The notes beneath the pieces were generated by a model. The model worked only from the letters and a program-made list of their open reading frames with translations, was not told where the DNA came from and made no database searches. Position numbers and translations under genes: made by a program. This document shows, one piece after another, positions 35,708-44,781 of a DNA stretch of 64,000 nucleotides (positions are counted from its first letter, which is position 1; each line of letters begins with the position of its first letter). The DNA is from Chryseolinea sp. H1M3-3. GTDB taxonomy: Bacteria > Bacteroidota > Bacteroidia > Cytophagales > Cyclobacteriaceae. The stretch covers positions 1,610,804 through 1,674,803 of the forward strand of contig NZ_JARKMY010000001.1 in NCBI RefSeq assembly GCF_029360725.1, written 5' to 3'.

Positions 35708-36286
35708 ATGACCAAAGCCGAACTCAGAAAATTTTTTCTTAACGAGCGACTTTCACTTACAGAGACTGAGTTAAATCAATATAACAGAGAAATCTGTGAC
35801 AACTTCTTCTCGCAATTAAACCTGCAAAATGTTAAGGTTCTCCATTCTTTCATCCCAATGGAAAACACAAAGGAACCGGATACATGGAGGATTATTAACA
35901 AAATCAAAAGCGATTTTCCTGCCATCAAAATATCAATTCCGAAAATTAACGTACAGACTATTGAAATAGAAAATTATTTTTTTGAAGGCCCACAGCAACT
36001 CAAAACTAATGCCTGGGGAATTCCTGAGCCGCAATACGGAATGCCCACAAAATCAGTTGAGATTGACATGGTGCTCGTGCCAATGGTCATCGCTGATCGA
36101 CAAGGACACCGGGTAGGCTATGGGAAGGGATTCTACGACAAGTTCCTGGCTACCTGCCAACCTTCCTGCATACCTGTTGGACTTTGTTTCTTTGAACCGA
36201 TTACACGTATTGATGATATCAACGACCTCGATGTGCCTCTAAAATATTGTGCTACCCCGACGAAAGTGCATCGTTTCGCGCTGTAG
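35708..36286 (+). CDS. 5-formyltetrahydrofolate cyclo-ligase
   Basis: A 192-residue enzyme (MTHFS/YgfA family) that turns 5-formyl-THF into 5,10-methenyl-THF with ATP. Recognised from the N-terminal Lys/Arg stretch of MTKAELRKFFL and the phosphate-binding loop VGYGKGFYDKFL near residue 138. It is convergent with the agmatine deiminase gene, 8 bases away. Confidence 0.93.
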   Translation: MTKAELRKFFLNERLSLTETELNQYNREICDNFFSQLNLQNVKVLHSFIPMENTKEPDTWRIINKIKSDFPAIKISIPKINVQTIEIENYFFEGPQQLKTNAWGIPEPQYGMPTKSVEIDMVLVPMVIADRQGHRVGYGKGFYDKFLATCQPSCIPVGLCFFEPITRIDDINDLDVPLKYCATPTKVHRFAL

Positions 36287-36294
36287 CAAATCAT

Positions 36295-37341
36295 TTATAC
36301 CGTGGGCTCCTGTTGACTCAGACAATGGAATGATCCTAATCCCCAAATAATATCCCAGGAATCCAGGCCAATCACTTTTCGATCTGAAAAACAGGATTGA
36401 AGTATTTGAATTGCGCGATCGTCATTTTTATCTCTGAATGTTGGAACGATGACATACTTGTTGCCGATGTAAAAATTTGCGTAAGAGGCAGGCAGGCGCA
36501 TATCTTCATAAACCACAGCAGACGGCATTGGTAATTCAACAATGTCTATTGCTTTACCGCTTTCCAGTCTAAGGGATTTTAAAGCTTTTAAATTCGCCTG
36601 CAGTACAGAATAATTTTCGTCTTTTTTATTTTCTTCTACAACTGTTACGACTGTTGTTTCATTAACAAATCTGGTTATGTCATCGATATGACCATCGGTA
36701 TCATCTCCAATGATGCCATCGCCGAGCCATAAAATATTTTCTACGCCGTAATAGTTGTGCAGGTATTGTTCAATTTGTGATTGATTCAAATGCGGGTTTC
36801 GATTGATGTTTAACAGGCAGGACGAAGTGGTAAGTACTGTACCCTTCCCGTTAAAATCGACTGAGCCTCCTTCCATCACTATCCCTGGATAAAACACCGG
36901 GATGTTGTAGTGCTGCGCAATGAGGGTTGGGATGTTGTCATCTAGATCGAATGGAGGATATTTGCCGCCCCACGCATTGTATCCCCAATCAACGATAACT
37001 TTTTTCTGCTCGGCTTTGGAATTGATCAGGAAGGCAGGACCATGATCTCTGCACCATGCGTCGTTGGTAGGATGCATGAAAAAATTTATGTTACCCAAAT
37101 CCGCGGAGACTTCCTTTAAGTAGCGCAATACTTCTTGCTTCATTACTTCATCCACCACGTTAATATTAACTTTCTCGCCTTCGGCAAGCAATTTTATAAA
37201 CTGTGCATATACCGGGTAGATAGTTTTTATTTTGCCTGGCCATGAGGCTTCCTTATGAGGCCAGCTTAACCAGGTTGCATCATGTTTTGCAAACTCTGCC
37301 GGAAAGTAATAGCCTAATTCTTTAGGAGTTGGAAGATTCAT
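36295..37341 (-). CDS. agmatine deiminase family protein
   Basis: A 348-residue guanidine-modifying enzyme (peptidyl-arginine deiminase-like) that should hydrolyse agmatine to N-carbamoylputrescine. Conserved parts are TWLSWPHKEASWPG, WCRDHGPAFL, VMEGGSVDFNGKGTVL, DDTDGHIDDITRFV and the C-terminal catalytic Cys in GLGSFHCLSQQ. Family members include exported peptidyl-arginine deiminases, but no signal peptide is present here, favouring the small-molecule enzyme. No N-carbamoylputrescine amidase gene is adjacent. Confidence 0.9.
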   Translation of the reverse strand: MNLPTPKELGYYFPAEFAKHDATWLSWPHKEASWPGKIKTIYPVYAQFIKLLAEGEKVNINVVDEVMKQEVLRYLKEVSADLGNINFFMHPTNDAWCRDHGPAFLINSKAEQKKVIVDWGYNAWGGKYPPFDLDDNIPTLIAQHYNIPVFYPGIVMEGGSVDFNGKGTVLTTSSCLLNINRNPHLNQSQIEQYLHNYYGVENILWLGDGIIGDDTDGHIDDITRFVNETTVVTVVEENKKDENYSVLQANLKALKSLRLESGKAIDIVELPMPSAVVYEDMRLPASYANFYIGNKYVIVPTFRDKNDDRAIQILQSCFSDRKVIGLDSWDIIWGLGSFHCLSQQEPTV

Positions 37342-37385
37342 GTTAACAAGCGTTTGACATGTGGAGTAGATTCAAAAGCATTAAA

Positions 37386-37412
37386 TGAAAAAAGCCTCAA
37401 GTGAGGCTTTTT
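37386..37412 (-). terminator. terminator after tRNA-Val(TAC)
   Basis: On the minus strand AAAAAGCCTC and GAGGCTTTTTT form a stem with a 4-base loop, ending in a T run and starting 3 bases after the tRNA. The symmetric A and T runs would also let it work for the other strand. Confidence 0.8.
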
Positions 37413-37414
37413 CG

Positions 37415-37489
37415 TGGGAGCTGAGGGGTTCGAACCCCCGACCCTCTGCTTGTAAGGCAGATGCTCTGAACCAGCTGAGCTAAGCTCCC
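37415..37489 (-). tRNA. tRNA-Val(TAC)
   Basis: On the minus strand the acceptor GGGAGCT pairs with AGCTCCC, the anticodon stem CTGCC closes loop TTACAAG with anticodon TAC, and the T arm is GGGGG-TTCGAAC-CCCTC-like. The discriminator is A; CCA is not encoded. A terminator follows at once. Confidence 0.95.
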
Positions 37490-37650
37490 TTTATTGGGAT
37501 TGCAAATGTAAAAGAGATTTTAGTTTATACAAAAAAACTTTTTAGTCAAACATAATTGTTTGATTCGATAGTCAGGTAACCGTTAATTGCGACCGTAGAA
37601 AACGTTGGATTTGAACAATTTATATTCATTGGTTGTCTAATATAGTAAGC

Positions 37651-39879
37651 ATGAACCAGGAAAGTCTATCAAAAATGACCGAAAGCACAACTTCAAGGCT
37701 CATACTCGTCTCTAACCGATTACCGTTACAGCTTGTTGAGGAAGACGACAAAGTTACCATTAAGCAAAGCGATGGAGGATTAGTAACCGCTTTGAAAAGT
37801 TATTTCGAAGAAGAATCCACCAAGGGTACTTTCCAGCAAAAAATTTGGGTTGGTGCCGCGGACTTTCCCGAAAAACGGTGGCTGAAATTAGATCAGAATA
37901 ACAGCGATTTTAAGGTTGAACCGCTGTTCATGGATAAGAAAATCTATAATAAATATTACAATGGATTCTGCAATGCGACCATTTGGCCACTGTTTCACTA
38001 CGTTCCTTCGTATGTCGTTTATGATCAGGATTTTTTTGAGAATTATGAATTGGCAAATCAGCTATTCGCTGACCACCTGTTAAAAATTATTAAACCCGGC
38101 GATACTATTTGGATTCATGACTATCAACTCTTTTTAGTTCCCGGGTTAATTCGGGAAAAAATGCCGGAGGCAACCATCGGTTTTTTCTTGCACATTCCTT
38201 TTCCATCGTTCGAGATCTTCAGGTTGCTTCATCGCCCCTGGAAGGAGAAAATTATTCGCGGGCTATTGGGTGCCGATCTGATCGGATTCCATACACACGA
38301 ATACGTGCAGCACTTTTTGAAATCAGTCAGGATGGTCATGGGATACGATCATCAGTATCGTGTTATAGCATTTGAAAACCGTATCGTGAAAGCCGACTTG
38401 TTTCCGCTGGGTATTGACTTTAAACGTTTTAATTCATCCACCAAACGTCCAGCCGTACTGGAAGCGCGGAATTCTATCTTAAAGAATTTCCCCAAGAAAA
38501 AAATAATATTTTCAGTTGACAGACTTGACTATACGAAGGGTGTAACACATCGCCTCTCCGGCTATGAAAGGTTCCTTACGCTACATCCCGAGTGGCTAGA
38601 GAAAGTAGTCTTTATCTTAGTGGTGGTGCCTTCACGCCAAATAATTTCCAAATACAATGAACGTAGGAAATTGATAGAAGAACAGGTTGGAAGTATCAAT
38701 GGGAAATATTCTACGCTCTCCTGGCAACCCATCATTTATCGTTATAGCCAGATCGATTTCGATGAGCTTTGTGCATTGTATCAAACGGCGGATGTGGCCC
38801 TGATTACACCCTTACGGGATGGAATGAATCTAGTAGCCAAGGAATATGTTGCCTGCGCTGTTCATCAAGGTGTCCTTATTTTGAGTGAACTGGCCGGGGC
38901 GGCAAATGAACTAGGCGAAGCGTTGCAGGTGAATCCAATGGATGCAAACGAGGTAGCCAGTGCCATTCATCAGGCGTTGACGATGCCTCTGGCTGAGCAG
39001 TTATATAAATTAAACTCTATGCAAAAGCGTCTGTCTGATTACGACGTAGTGAGTTGGGTTAATGATTTTTTAAACCAGTTGTTGGAAGTAAAAAATCAGC
39101 AACACTCAGAAGAAAGAAAATATGTAACGTCTTCTATCCGCAAGGAAATCGTGAGAAACTTCCGGCAGGCAAAAACGCGCAATTTGCTTTTAGATTATGA
39201 CGGAACGTTGGTTCCGTTTGCCCGTTATCCACGCGAGGCTATGCCGGATAAAAATTTGTTGAAACTTCTGGCAACGCTCGGATCTGACACCAGAAATAAC
39301 CTCACAATAATCAGTGGCCGTGATGCCTCCATATTGGCAGAATGGTTTAAGGATGTACCTGTAAATCTGGTGGCAGAGCATGGGGCTGTAATTAAACGTG
39401 TGCAGCAAGATTGGACATTGGAAAGAGAAATCGATCAGAGTTGGAAACCATTGCTGCGTCCTACGTTAGAAATGTTTACCAAACGAAGTCCACGTTCTTT
39501 CATTGAAGAAAAAAATCATACCCTTGCCTGGCATTACAGGAATGTAGAGCCTGAATTGGGATTCATTCGCTCGCGTGAATTATTGGATAGTCTTTTTCAC
39601 TTAATACGAAACGGACAGCTCCAAGTCATCGATGGCAATAAAGTGATTGAAATCAGGGCAGCAGGAATCGATAAAGGCGTAGCAGCAAAAAAACTTATCG
39701 ATGAAACAAATAGCGATTTTATCCTAGTGGTAGGCGATGATAAGACGGATGAAGATATGTTCAGATCACTGGCTGATAGGGCATTAACCATTAAGGTAGG
39801 ACCAGGGCACTCGAGCGCTAAATATTCTGTTTCCAATCAAATGGAAATTATTAAGCTTCTTCACGATTTTGCTGAATAA
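37651..39879 (+). CDS. otsA-otsB fusion: bifunctional trehalose-6-phosphate synthase/phosphatase
   Basis: A 742-residue fusion that makes trehalose from UDP-glucose and glucose-6-phosphate. The N-terminal GT20 synthase (about 15-480) has LVSNRLPLQL, SDGGLVTALK, WIHDYQLFLVPG, FFLHIPFPS, VDRLDYTKG and LRDGMNLVAKEY. The C-terminal HAD phosphatase (about 500-735) has DYDGTLVP with nucleophile Asp515 and GDDKTDEDMF. ATG at 37651 is preferred over TTG at 37633. This two-domain order is common in Bacteroidota and eukaryotes. The gene is probably monocistronic. Confidence 0.96.
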   Translation: MNQESLSKMTESTTSRLILVSNRLPLQLVEEDDKVTIKQSDGGLVTALKSYFEEESTKGTFQQKIWVGAADFPEKRWLKLDQNNSDFKVEPLFMDKKIYNKYYNGFCNATIWPLFHYVPSYVVYDQDFFENYELANQLFADHLLKIIKPGDTIWIHDYQLFLVPGLIREKMPEATIGFFLHIPFPSFEIFRLLHRPWKEKIIRGLLGADLIGFHTHEYVQHFLKSVRMVMGYDHQYRVIAFENRIVKADLFPLGIDFKRFNSSTKRPAVLEARNSILKNFPKKKIIFSVDRLDYTKGVTHRLSGYERFLTLHPEWLEKVVFILVVVPSRQIISKYNERRKLIEEQVGSINGKYSTLSWQPIIYRYSQIDFDELCALYQTADVALITPLRDGMNLVAKEYVACAVHQGVLILSELAGAANELGEALQVNPMDANEVASAIHQALTMPLAEQLYKLNSMQKRLSDYDVVSWVNDFLNQLLEVKNQQHSEERKYVTSSIRKEIVRNFRQAKTRNLLLDYDGTLVPFARYPREAMPDKNLLKLLATLGSDTRNNLTIISGRDASILAEWFKDVPVNLVAEHGAVIKRVQQDWTLEREIDQSWKPLLRPTLEMFTKRSPRSFIEEKNHTLAWHYRNVEPELGFIRSRELLDSLFHLIRNGQLQVIDGNKVIEIRAAGIDKGVAAKKLIDETNSDFILVVGDDKTDEDMFRSLADRALTIKVGPGHSSAKYSVSNQMEIIKLLHDFAE

Positions 39880-39880
39880 C

Positions 39881-40642
39881 TTAATAGGGCGATGGGCTTG
39901 TGCTCGTCCAACCTCCATCTACTACCAAGGATTGTCCAGTGATATGACCTGCCTGAGGTGACACTAGAAACAGTGCTGCATATGCAATATCCTGAACGGT
40001 AGCTGGTCGGCCAGTAGGAGTTATTCGTGACCATGTAGCTTCATAATCCTGATCGCTCGCGGTTCGTTCTGTCAACGTGGCGCCTGGAGCAATTGCGTTT
40101 ATCGTTATGTGAAAAGGTGAAAGTTCAACAACCAATGTTTTCGCCAGCATTTCAAGCGCGGCCTTAGACATTCCGTACGCCGCTAAATTTTTATGCGCCT
40201 GATGTCCGGTTACTGAAGACATCAAAAGAATTCGACCTGAACTCTTCAACTTTTTCATTTGAATTGATGCGGCTTGGGCTAGGAAAAAACTTCCAGCTAA
40301 ATTCAGTTTCATCACCTTGTCAAAATCCTCCGGTTTATACTCAAAAAAATCTCCAAATAATGTGATGCCTGCATTAGCAATCACTATGTCAAGTTTTCCA
40401 AACCTCGTAAGACTCTCCGCCACCAGTCTTTGTATGAACGTTATGTCAGAGGCATCTCCTGAAAAGGGTAGGCAGATATTGGGATCCGGCGAAACGCTAG
40501 CCGCAGCGTTAATGGTCATTGATTCATTGATATCATTCAAAATTACCTTCGCGCCGCGAAGCACAAGCTGCCTGCATATTTCCAGTCCTATGCCTTGGCC
40601 CGCACCTGTTACAATTGCAACTTGTCCCTGAAAATCATTCAT
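39881..40642 (-). CDS. SDR family oxidoreductase
   Basis: A 253-residue classical short-chain dehydrogenase. The NAD(P) motif TGAGQGIG, NAG in IVIANAG, and the catalytic YxxxK in AYGMSKAALEM are present. It ends with the common SLVVDGGWT. A FabG-like or sugar dehydrogenase role is possible; the substrate is unknown. Its 3' end lies 1 base from the end of the trehalose gene. Confidence 0.92.
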   Translation of the reverse strand: MNDFQGQVAIVTGAGQGIGLEICRQLVLRGAKVILNDINESMTINAAASVSPDPNICLPFSGDASDITFIQRLVAESLTRFGKLDIVIANAGITLFGDFFEYKPEDFDKVMKLNLAGSFFLAQAASIQMKKLKSSGRILLMSSVTGHQAHKNLAAYGMSKAALEMLAKTLVVELSPFHITINAIAPGATLTERTASDQDYEATWSRITPTGRPATVQDIAYAALFLVSPQAGHITGQSLVVDGGWTSTSPSPY

Positions 40643-40681
40643 GAGTGGAAATATTTTAGTTTTTAATTCTTTATATTAATG

Positions 40682-41194
40682 TTAGCTCACTACGTTGCCT
40701 TTGTTCGCACGAATCATTTCTCCGAACCCTTGTTTTTTATTTAAGCCTGTAACAGCCATCACTATTCGTTTCGTTTTTGTCTGAACTGTTTTTGCGCTTT
40801 CAATCCAATTGCTAAAGTAATTTTGATGAGATTTTGGGAGAGACTTAAAAAATGATAAGGCCTCAGGATCTTCCTTTAGACATGCGATCAGATCTTTGGA
40901 AAGGGCAGGCGCACGGTTATCCAGTTGCATCGTTACTTGCACTTTATCACCTCGATTTTTTTGAATTAACTTTCGGATTTTGCCATTCACCGGAAGTATA
41001 AAACTTCCATCGCCCATAGGCAATAATGCAACTTTTTCGAAAGCATAATTGTCAATCGTTCCCTTAATCCGGAATGAAACCTTGCAACCAGGATTTATTT
41101 TTTCGGCCTGTGCAGCGCTTAATTCAATATAGGACCAACCAGATTTTTCACCTTTTTTTTCGAAGCGGAGAATCGTCGTTGCGAATTGAATCAT
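40682..41194 (-). CDS. DUF1905/YdeI-type protein
   Basis: A 170-residue protein. The N-terminal part (about 1-95) matches DUF1905, a small beta-barrel (FEKKGEKSGWSYIEL, then FRIKGTIDNYAFEKVALLPMG); the C-terminal part (about 110-170) matches the YdeI/OmpD-associated helical region (FKSLPKSHQNYFSNWIESAKT). Function is unknown. A longer frame to 41308 is rejected because it would run through the divergent MarR gene's promoter. The 40-base gap to the SDR suggests co-transcription. Confidence 0.8.
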   Translation of the reverse strand: MIQFATTILRFEKKGEKSGWSYIELSAAQAEKINPGCKVSFRIKGTIDNYAFEKVALLPMGDGSFILPVNGKIRKLIQKNRGDKVQVTMQLDNRAPALSKDLIACLKEDPEALSFFKSLPKSHQNYFSNWIESAKTVQTKTKRIVMAVTGLNKKQGFGEMIRANKGNVVS

Positions 41195-41280
41195 ATGCTG
41201 GCAATAGCGTTTTTTTAAAAGAAACCAAGACTTAATAGCCGCATTAAAGCTCGGAAATTTTGGGAACTCCTGATTAATAT

Positions 41281-41299
41281 TGTACAAATTGAATGTACT
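41281..41299. promoter_or_regulatory. candidate MarR operator
   Basis: GTACA, seven bases, TGTAC forms a perfect inverted repeat starting 25 bases before the MarR start codon, in the divergent gap with the DUF1905 gene. Position and symmetry suit autoregulation by the MarR protein; binding is inferred only. Confidence 0.45.
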
Positions 41300-41306
41300 T
41301 TTAAAC

Positions 41307-41756
41307 ATGACTTTAGAACAGGAACTTAAGCAGGAAAGATTTACAAACGAATATGAAAAGATGGTGGTAAATATTCTTTTTACCAGCAGTTGGTTGGCTA
41401 ACCTGAACGCTTCTCGATTAAAGCCTTTTGGACTTACTCCGGAACAATATAATGTACTTCGAATTCTGCGTGGGAGCCACCCTCAACCCATGATGTTGGC
41501 CGAGATTACTTGCAGAATGATTGATAGAAACAGCAATGCCACCAGGTTGGTAGAAAAACTGCGACAGAAAGGATTTGTTAAACGTGAAATTTGTGAAAAT
41601 AACCGACGACAAGTCGATATTTCCATTGTGGAACCCGGCCTGAAAATTCTCCAAGAAATTGACAATAGCCGGGATCAATGGCTTGAAAATCTAAAAACGA
41701 TCTCCAAATCGGAGGTTGAGGAACTTAACAATGTGCTGGATAAGTTAAGAGGTTAA
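41307..41756 (+). CDS. MarR family transcriptional regulator
   Basis: A 149-residue winged-helix regulator. The central HTH includes LTPEQYNVLRILRG, MLAEITCRMIDRNSNATRLVEKL and the wing with VKREICENNRRQVDISI. MarR proteins usually repress a nearby gene and release on binding a small phenolic compound or on thiol oxidation. The next gene is a nitroreductase, the likely target, and a candidate operator lies in front. Confidence 0.92.
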   Translation: MTLEQELKQERFTNEYEKMVVNILFTSSWLANLNASRLKPFGLTPEQYNVLRILRGSHPQPMMLAEITCRMIDRNSNATRLVEKLRQKGFVKREICENNRRQVDISIVEPGLKILQEIDNSRDQWLENLKTISKSEVEELNNVLDKLRG

Positions 41757-41821
41757 TTAAACAGACGGAAGACATATTGCTACTGAAGATGGCAATGGTT
41801 TTCTTAAAGGAAACGGACTTA

Positions 41822-42403
41822 ATGCAAAAGTCAAATCAATTTCAATATCCTGTTTCAGATCTGATCAAGAACAGAAGGAGTCCGCGTGCGTTTTCAAATC
41901 AGCCTATTGAACCGGCTAAAATATATTCATTATTTGAAGCAACAAGGTGGGCGCCGTCTAGTACCAACGAGCAACCGTGGTTATATGTTTATGCCACACA
42001 TGACCAAACAGAACTTTGGACGACGCTTTTTGATTGTCTTAATGATGGAAACAAACTTTGGGCAAAAGATGCACCGCTGCTAATTTTAACTTTGGCGCGA
42101 AAGAATTTTTCGCGATTCCCTGGAGCGAATGCCCATGCCATGTATGACCTCGGTGGTGCAAATTCGTTTCTATCCCTTCAAGCAGTCGAAATGGGTTTGC
42201 AGGTGCGACAAATGGCGGGATTCAATCTCAGCAAAACAATTGAGCGGGTAAGAATACCTTCAACGTATGAGGTAGGGGTTTTTATTGCTGTTGGATATCC
42301 AGGCGACCCTGAAATGTTGCCAGAAAGACTAAAGTTACGGGAATTGGAGCCGCGCGAACGGTTTCTCCAACAAGAATTTGTGATGAACAAGGCCTTTGAT
42401 TAA
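41822..42403 (+). CDS. nitroreductase family protein
   Basis: A 193-residue FMN-dependent nitroreductase. The FMN-binding RRSPRAFSNQPI near the N-terminus, ATRWAPSSTNEQPW and the C-terminal region VGVFIAVGYPGD are typical. It probably reduces nitroaromatics, quinones or similar electrophiles using NAD(P)H. ATG at 41822 is chosen because earlier starts add residues without family match. It follows the MarR gene by 65 bases on the same strand. Confidence 0.9.
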   Translation: MQKSNQFQYPVSDLIKNRRSPRAFSNQPIEPAKIYSLFEATRWAPSSTNEQPWLYVYATHDQTELWTTLFDCLNDGNKLWAKDAPLLILTLARKNFSRFPGANAHAMYDLGGANSFLSLQAVEMGLQVRQMAGFNLSKTIERVRIPSTYEVGVFIAVGYPGDPEMLPERLKLRELEPRERFLQQEFVMNKAFD

Positions 42404-42493
42404 AGGCGGCGATAGTTACATTGCGAATCCGGATAAGATATTATCAAGTGTGGTAGGTTAAGCTTTTGAATAACATATTCAATCCCAAGCTGT

Positions 42494-44770
42494 GTGTTAA
42501 AATATCTATTTTTTTCGTTGACCTTAATTTCCGGCGTATTGCAAGCGCAGGATATCGACGTAACCGGCATCGTTCACGATAACGAGGGTCAACCTCTACC
42601 GCAAGCTCATGTCGTAGTACTTCCTGATTCTATTTTTACCTTATCGGATGTTGAAGGTGAATTTAAGATTAAAGTTCCTCGAGGTGAAAAACAAATACAT
42701 GTTTCATATGTAGGATTTGAGAATTTTAATCGGGCCATCAAGTTTACCCGCGATACAACACTTACGGTTTCTTTAAAATCAAAAGCCAGTCAATTACAAG
42801 AGGTAGTTATTTCCAGTACCAGAAATCCACAGCAGGAAATTTTTGAAGAAAATCAAACCAGTAAACATGTCCTGACGCAAAGTGATATTAATGCGATTCC
42901 TGTTTTAGGAGGCGAGGCAGATGTGATCAAAACGTTGCAGCTGTTACCGGGAACTGTTCGAGGCATTGAAGGAAGCAGCGACTTGTTCGTTCGTGGAGGT
43001 GCCGCAGATCAAAATCTTGTTTTACTTGACGATGCTCCGATTTACAACACAAGCCACTTGTTCGGATTTTTGTCTGTTTTTAACGCCGACGTCTTAGATC
43101 GTGTGGAAGCCATCAATGGCGGATTTCCCGCCGAATTCGGTGGACGGTTGTCATCTATTTTGAATGTGGGCACAAAGTCTAATATCCCTCAGAGGACCGC
43201 AGTGTCCGGCGACATCGGACTAATAGCCTCCAGGTTATATGTGGAGCAACCTGTCGTAAAAGACAAAGCAAGTTTTTGGGTAGCCGGGCGCCGGACATAC
43301 ATCGATCAGGTGATTCGTGCAACGGGAGAAGAGTTGCCATATTATTTTTACGATTTCAATGGAAAATTTATTTTTAAGCCTACTGATCGCGATGAGATTC
43401 AGTTTAGTCACTACAGCGGTGAGGATTTGCTAGATCTTTTTCGAGACCGCAATGGTGATGGTGATGGGTTTTTGACCACCTACGCTTCCGGCAATAGCAG
43501 CCAGTCACTCCGTTGGAATAAATTACTCAAACACAACTGGCATAGTGCAGTCTCACTGACGCGTACAAAATACCGTTATAACATTCTTAATGCATTTGAA
43601 GAAAATGAATTGATAGCCCAATCCGATATTGAAGATTATGGCGTTCGCTTACTCCTTCAAAAGGATTCTGTGGGAAACGGAAGCATAAAAACCGGCGTAG
43701 ATTGGACGCGACACCAAGTCAGCCCCAACGTGATCAACACAGCAGGATCCATCAGCGAGTTGCTAAAAAGCAGTTCAACGCGAGGGCGAATTGCCGATGA
43801 GTTTGCTTTTCACATTCAATATGATTGGTCGCCCTTTGAAAAGATCCAAATTAATGCTGGATTACGTATATCGTCGGCAGTGGTACTTAACAAAAATTAT
43901 TTCTTCCCGGAGCCGCGCCTTTCAATTCGGTATGCCTTGCACGATGATGAAGCATTGAAATTTAGTTATTCGCGCATGGTTCAATACATGCATCGGATAT
44001 CTAATTCTGCTGTATCCTCGCCAACAGATATATGGTATCCCGTAACTGACAGCATTCGTCCACAAACGTCGCATCAGGTGGCGCTGGGTTGGCAACGAAA
44101 TCTTTCAGATGAAAATATTTTTTTGAGTGTAGAAGGCTATTATAAAACCATGCATGAATTGGTAGGCTATGAAGAGGGGACTAATCTTTTTCTAAACACA
44201 GACTTTGAGTCAAAGCTTATTCAGGGTCGAGGTGAAGCTTATGGTGTTGAATTCTTATTGAGAAAGAATTCGGGCAAACTTACAGGGTGGGTGAGCTATA
44301 CATTGTCGTGGTCGAACCGTCAATTTGATGAGATCAATGGAGGCAGGTGGTTCCCTTCACGTTACGATCGTAGGCATAACGGTGCCGTTGTGGCGCAATA
44401 TGCATTTAATAAGCGATGGGCAGCATCCATGGTTTGGGAATACATATCAGGGTCTAGGTTCACGCCAATCATCGGACAATATGCATTGCTCGCGCCAACA
44501 TTGACAGGCGCTGACTTGATACCGGTTTATTCCGGAATTAATCAGGTAAAGTTATCAGCTTCACATCGCCTTGATGTAGGCTTAAAATTTAAAAGTAAAC
44601 CCGGCCGAAAGTTTCAATGGCAATGGTTTGCCGGCGTCTATAATGTCTACAATCGTGCAAATCCTATTGGGATTAATATTGAGCAAGATGAAGTTGATGG
44701 ATCGCTTCGGTATACACAACCTGGTTTGTTTGGCTTTATTCCTTTCTTGAGTTATGGCTTTAAATTTTAA
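42494..44770 (+). CDS. TonB-dependent outer-membrane receptor with carboxypeptidase-regulatory domain
   Basis: A 758-residue outer-membrane transporter. It has a signal peptide (about 1-18, ends LQAQ), an N-terminal beta-sandwich (about 22-100; ends in a LQEVVIS segment), a plug domain (about 110-225, LPGTVRGIEGSSDLFVRGG and VLLDDAPIYN) and a 22-strand barrel ending in FLSYGFKF. The start codon appears to be GTG at 42494. It is followed by a DUF4249 lipoprotein, a standard pair in Bacteroidota; the ligand is unknown. The neighbouring secreted sugar dehydrogenase gives a weak hint of a carbohydrate. Confidence 0.93.
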   Translation: MLKYLFFSLTLISGVLQAQDIDVTGIVHDNEGQPLPQAHVVVLPDSIFTLSDVEGEFKIKVPRGEKQIHVSYVGFENFNRAIKFTRDTTLTVSLKSKASQLQEVVISSTRNPQQEIFEENQTSKHVLTQSDINAIPVLGGEADVIKTLQLLPGTVRGIEGSSDLFVRGGAADQNLVLLDDAPIYNTSHLFGFLSVFNADVLDRVEAINGGFPAEFGGRLSSILNVGTKSNIPQRTAVSGDIGLIASRLYVEQPVVKDKASFWVAGRRTYIDQVIRATGEELPYYFYDFNGKFIFKPTDRDEIQFSHYSGEDLLDLFRDRNGDGDGFLTTYASGNSSQSLRWNKLLKHNWHSAVSLTRTKYRYNILNAFEENELIAQSDIEDYGVRLLLQKDSVGNGSIKTGVDWTRHQVSPNVINTAGSISELLKSSSTRGRIADEFAFHIQYDWSPFEKIQINAGLRISSAVVLNKNYFFPEPRLSIRYALHDDEALKFSYSRMVQYMHRISNSAVSSPTDIWYPVTDSIRPQTSHQVALGWQRNLSDENIFLSVEGYYKTMHELVGYEEGTNLFLNTDFESKLIQGRGEAYGVEFLLRKNSGKLTGWVSYTLSWSNRQFDEINGGRWFPSRYDRRHNGAVVAQYAFNKRWAASMVWEYISGSRFTPIIGQYALLAPTLTGADLIPVYSGINQVKLSASHRLDVGLKFKSKPGRKFQWQWFAGVYNVYNRANPIGINIEQDEVDGSLRYTQPGLFGFIPFLSYGFKF

Positions 44771-44781
44771 AATGGGAAAAA

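Noticed and set aside
40682..41308. Longer start for the DUF1905 protein
   Set aside because: The extra 38 residues lie in the divergent promoter/MarR region and do not match the family; the start at 41194 does.
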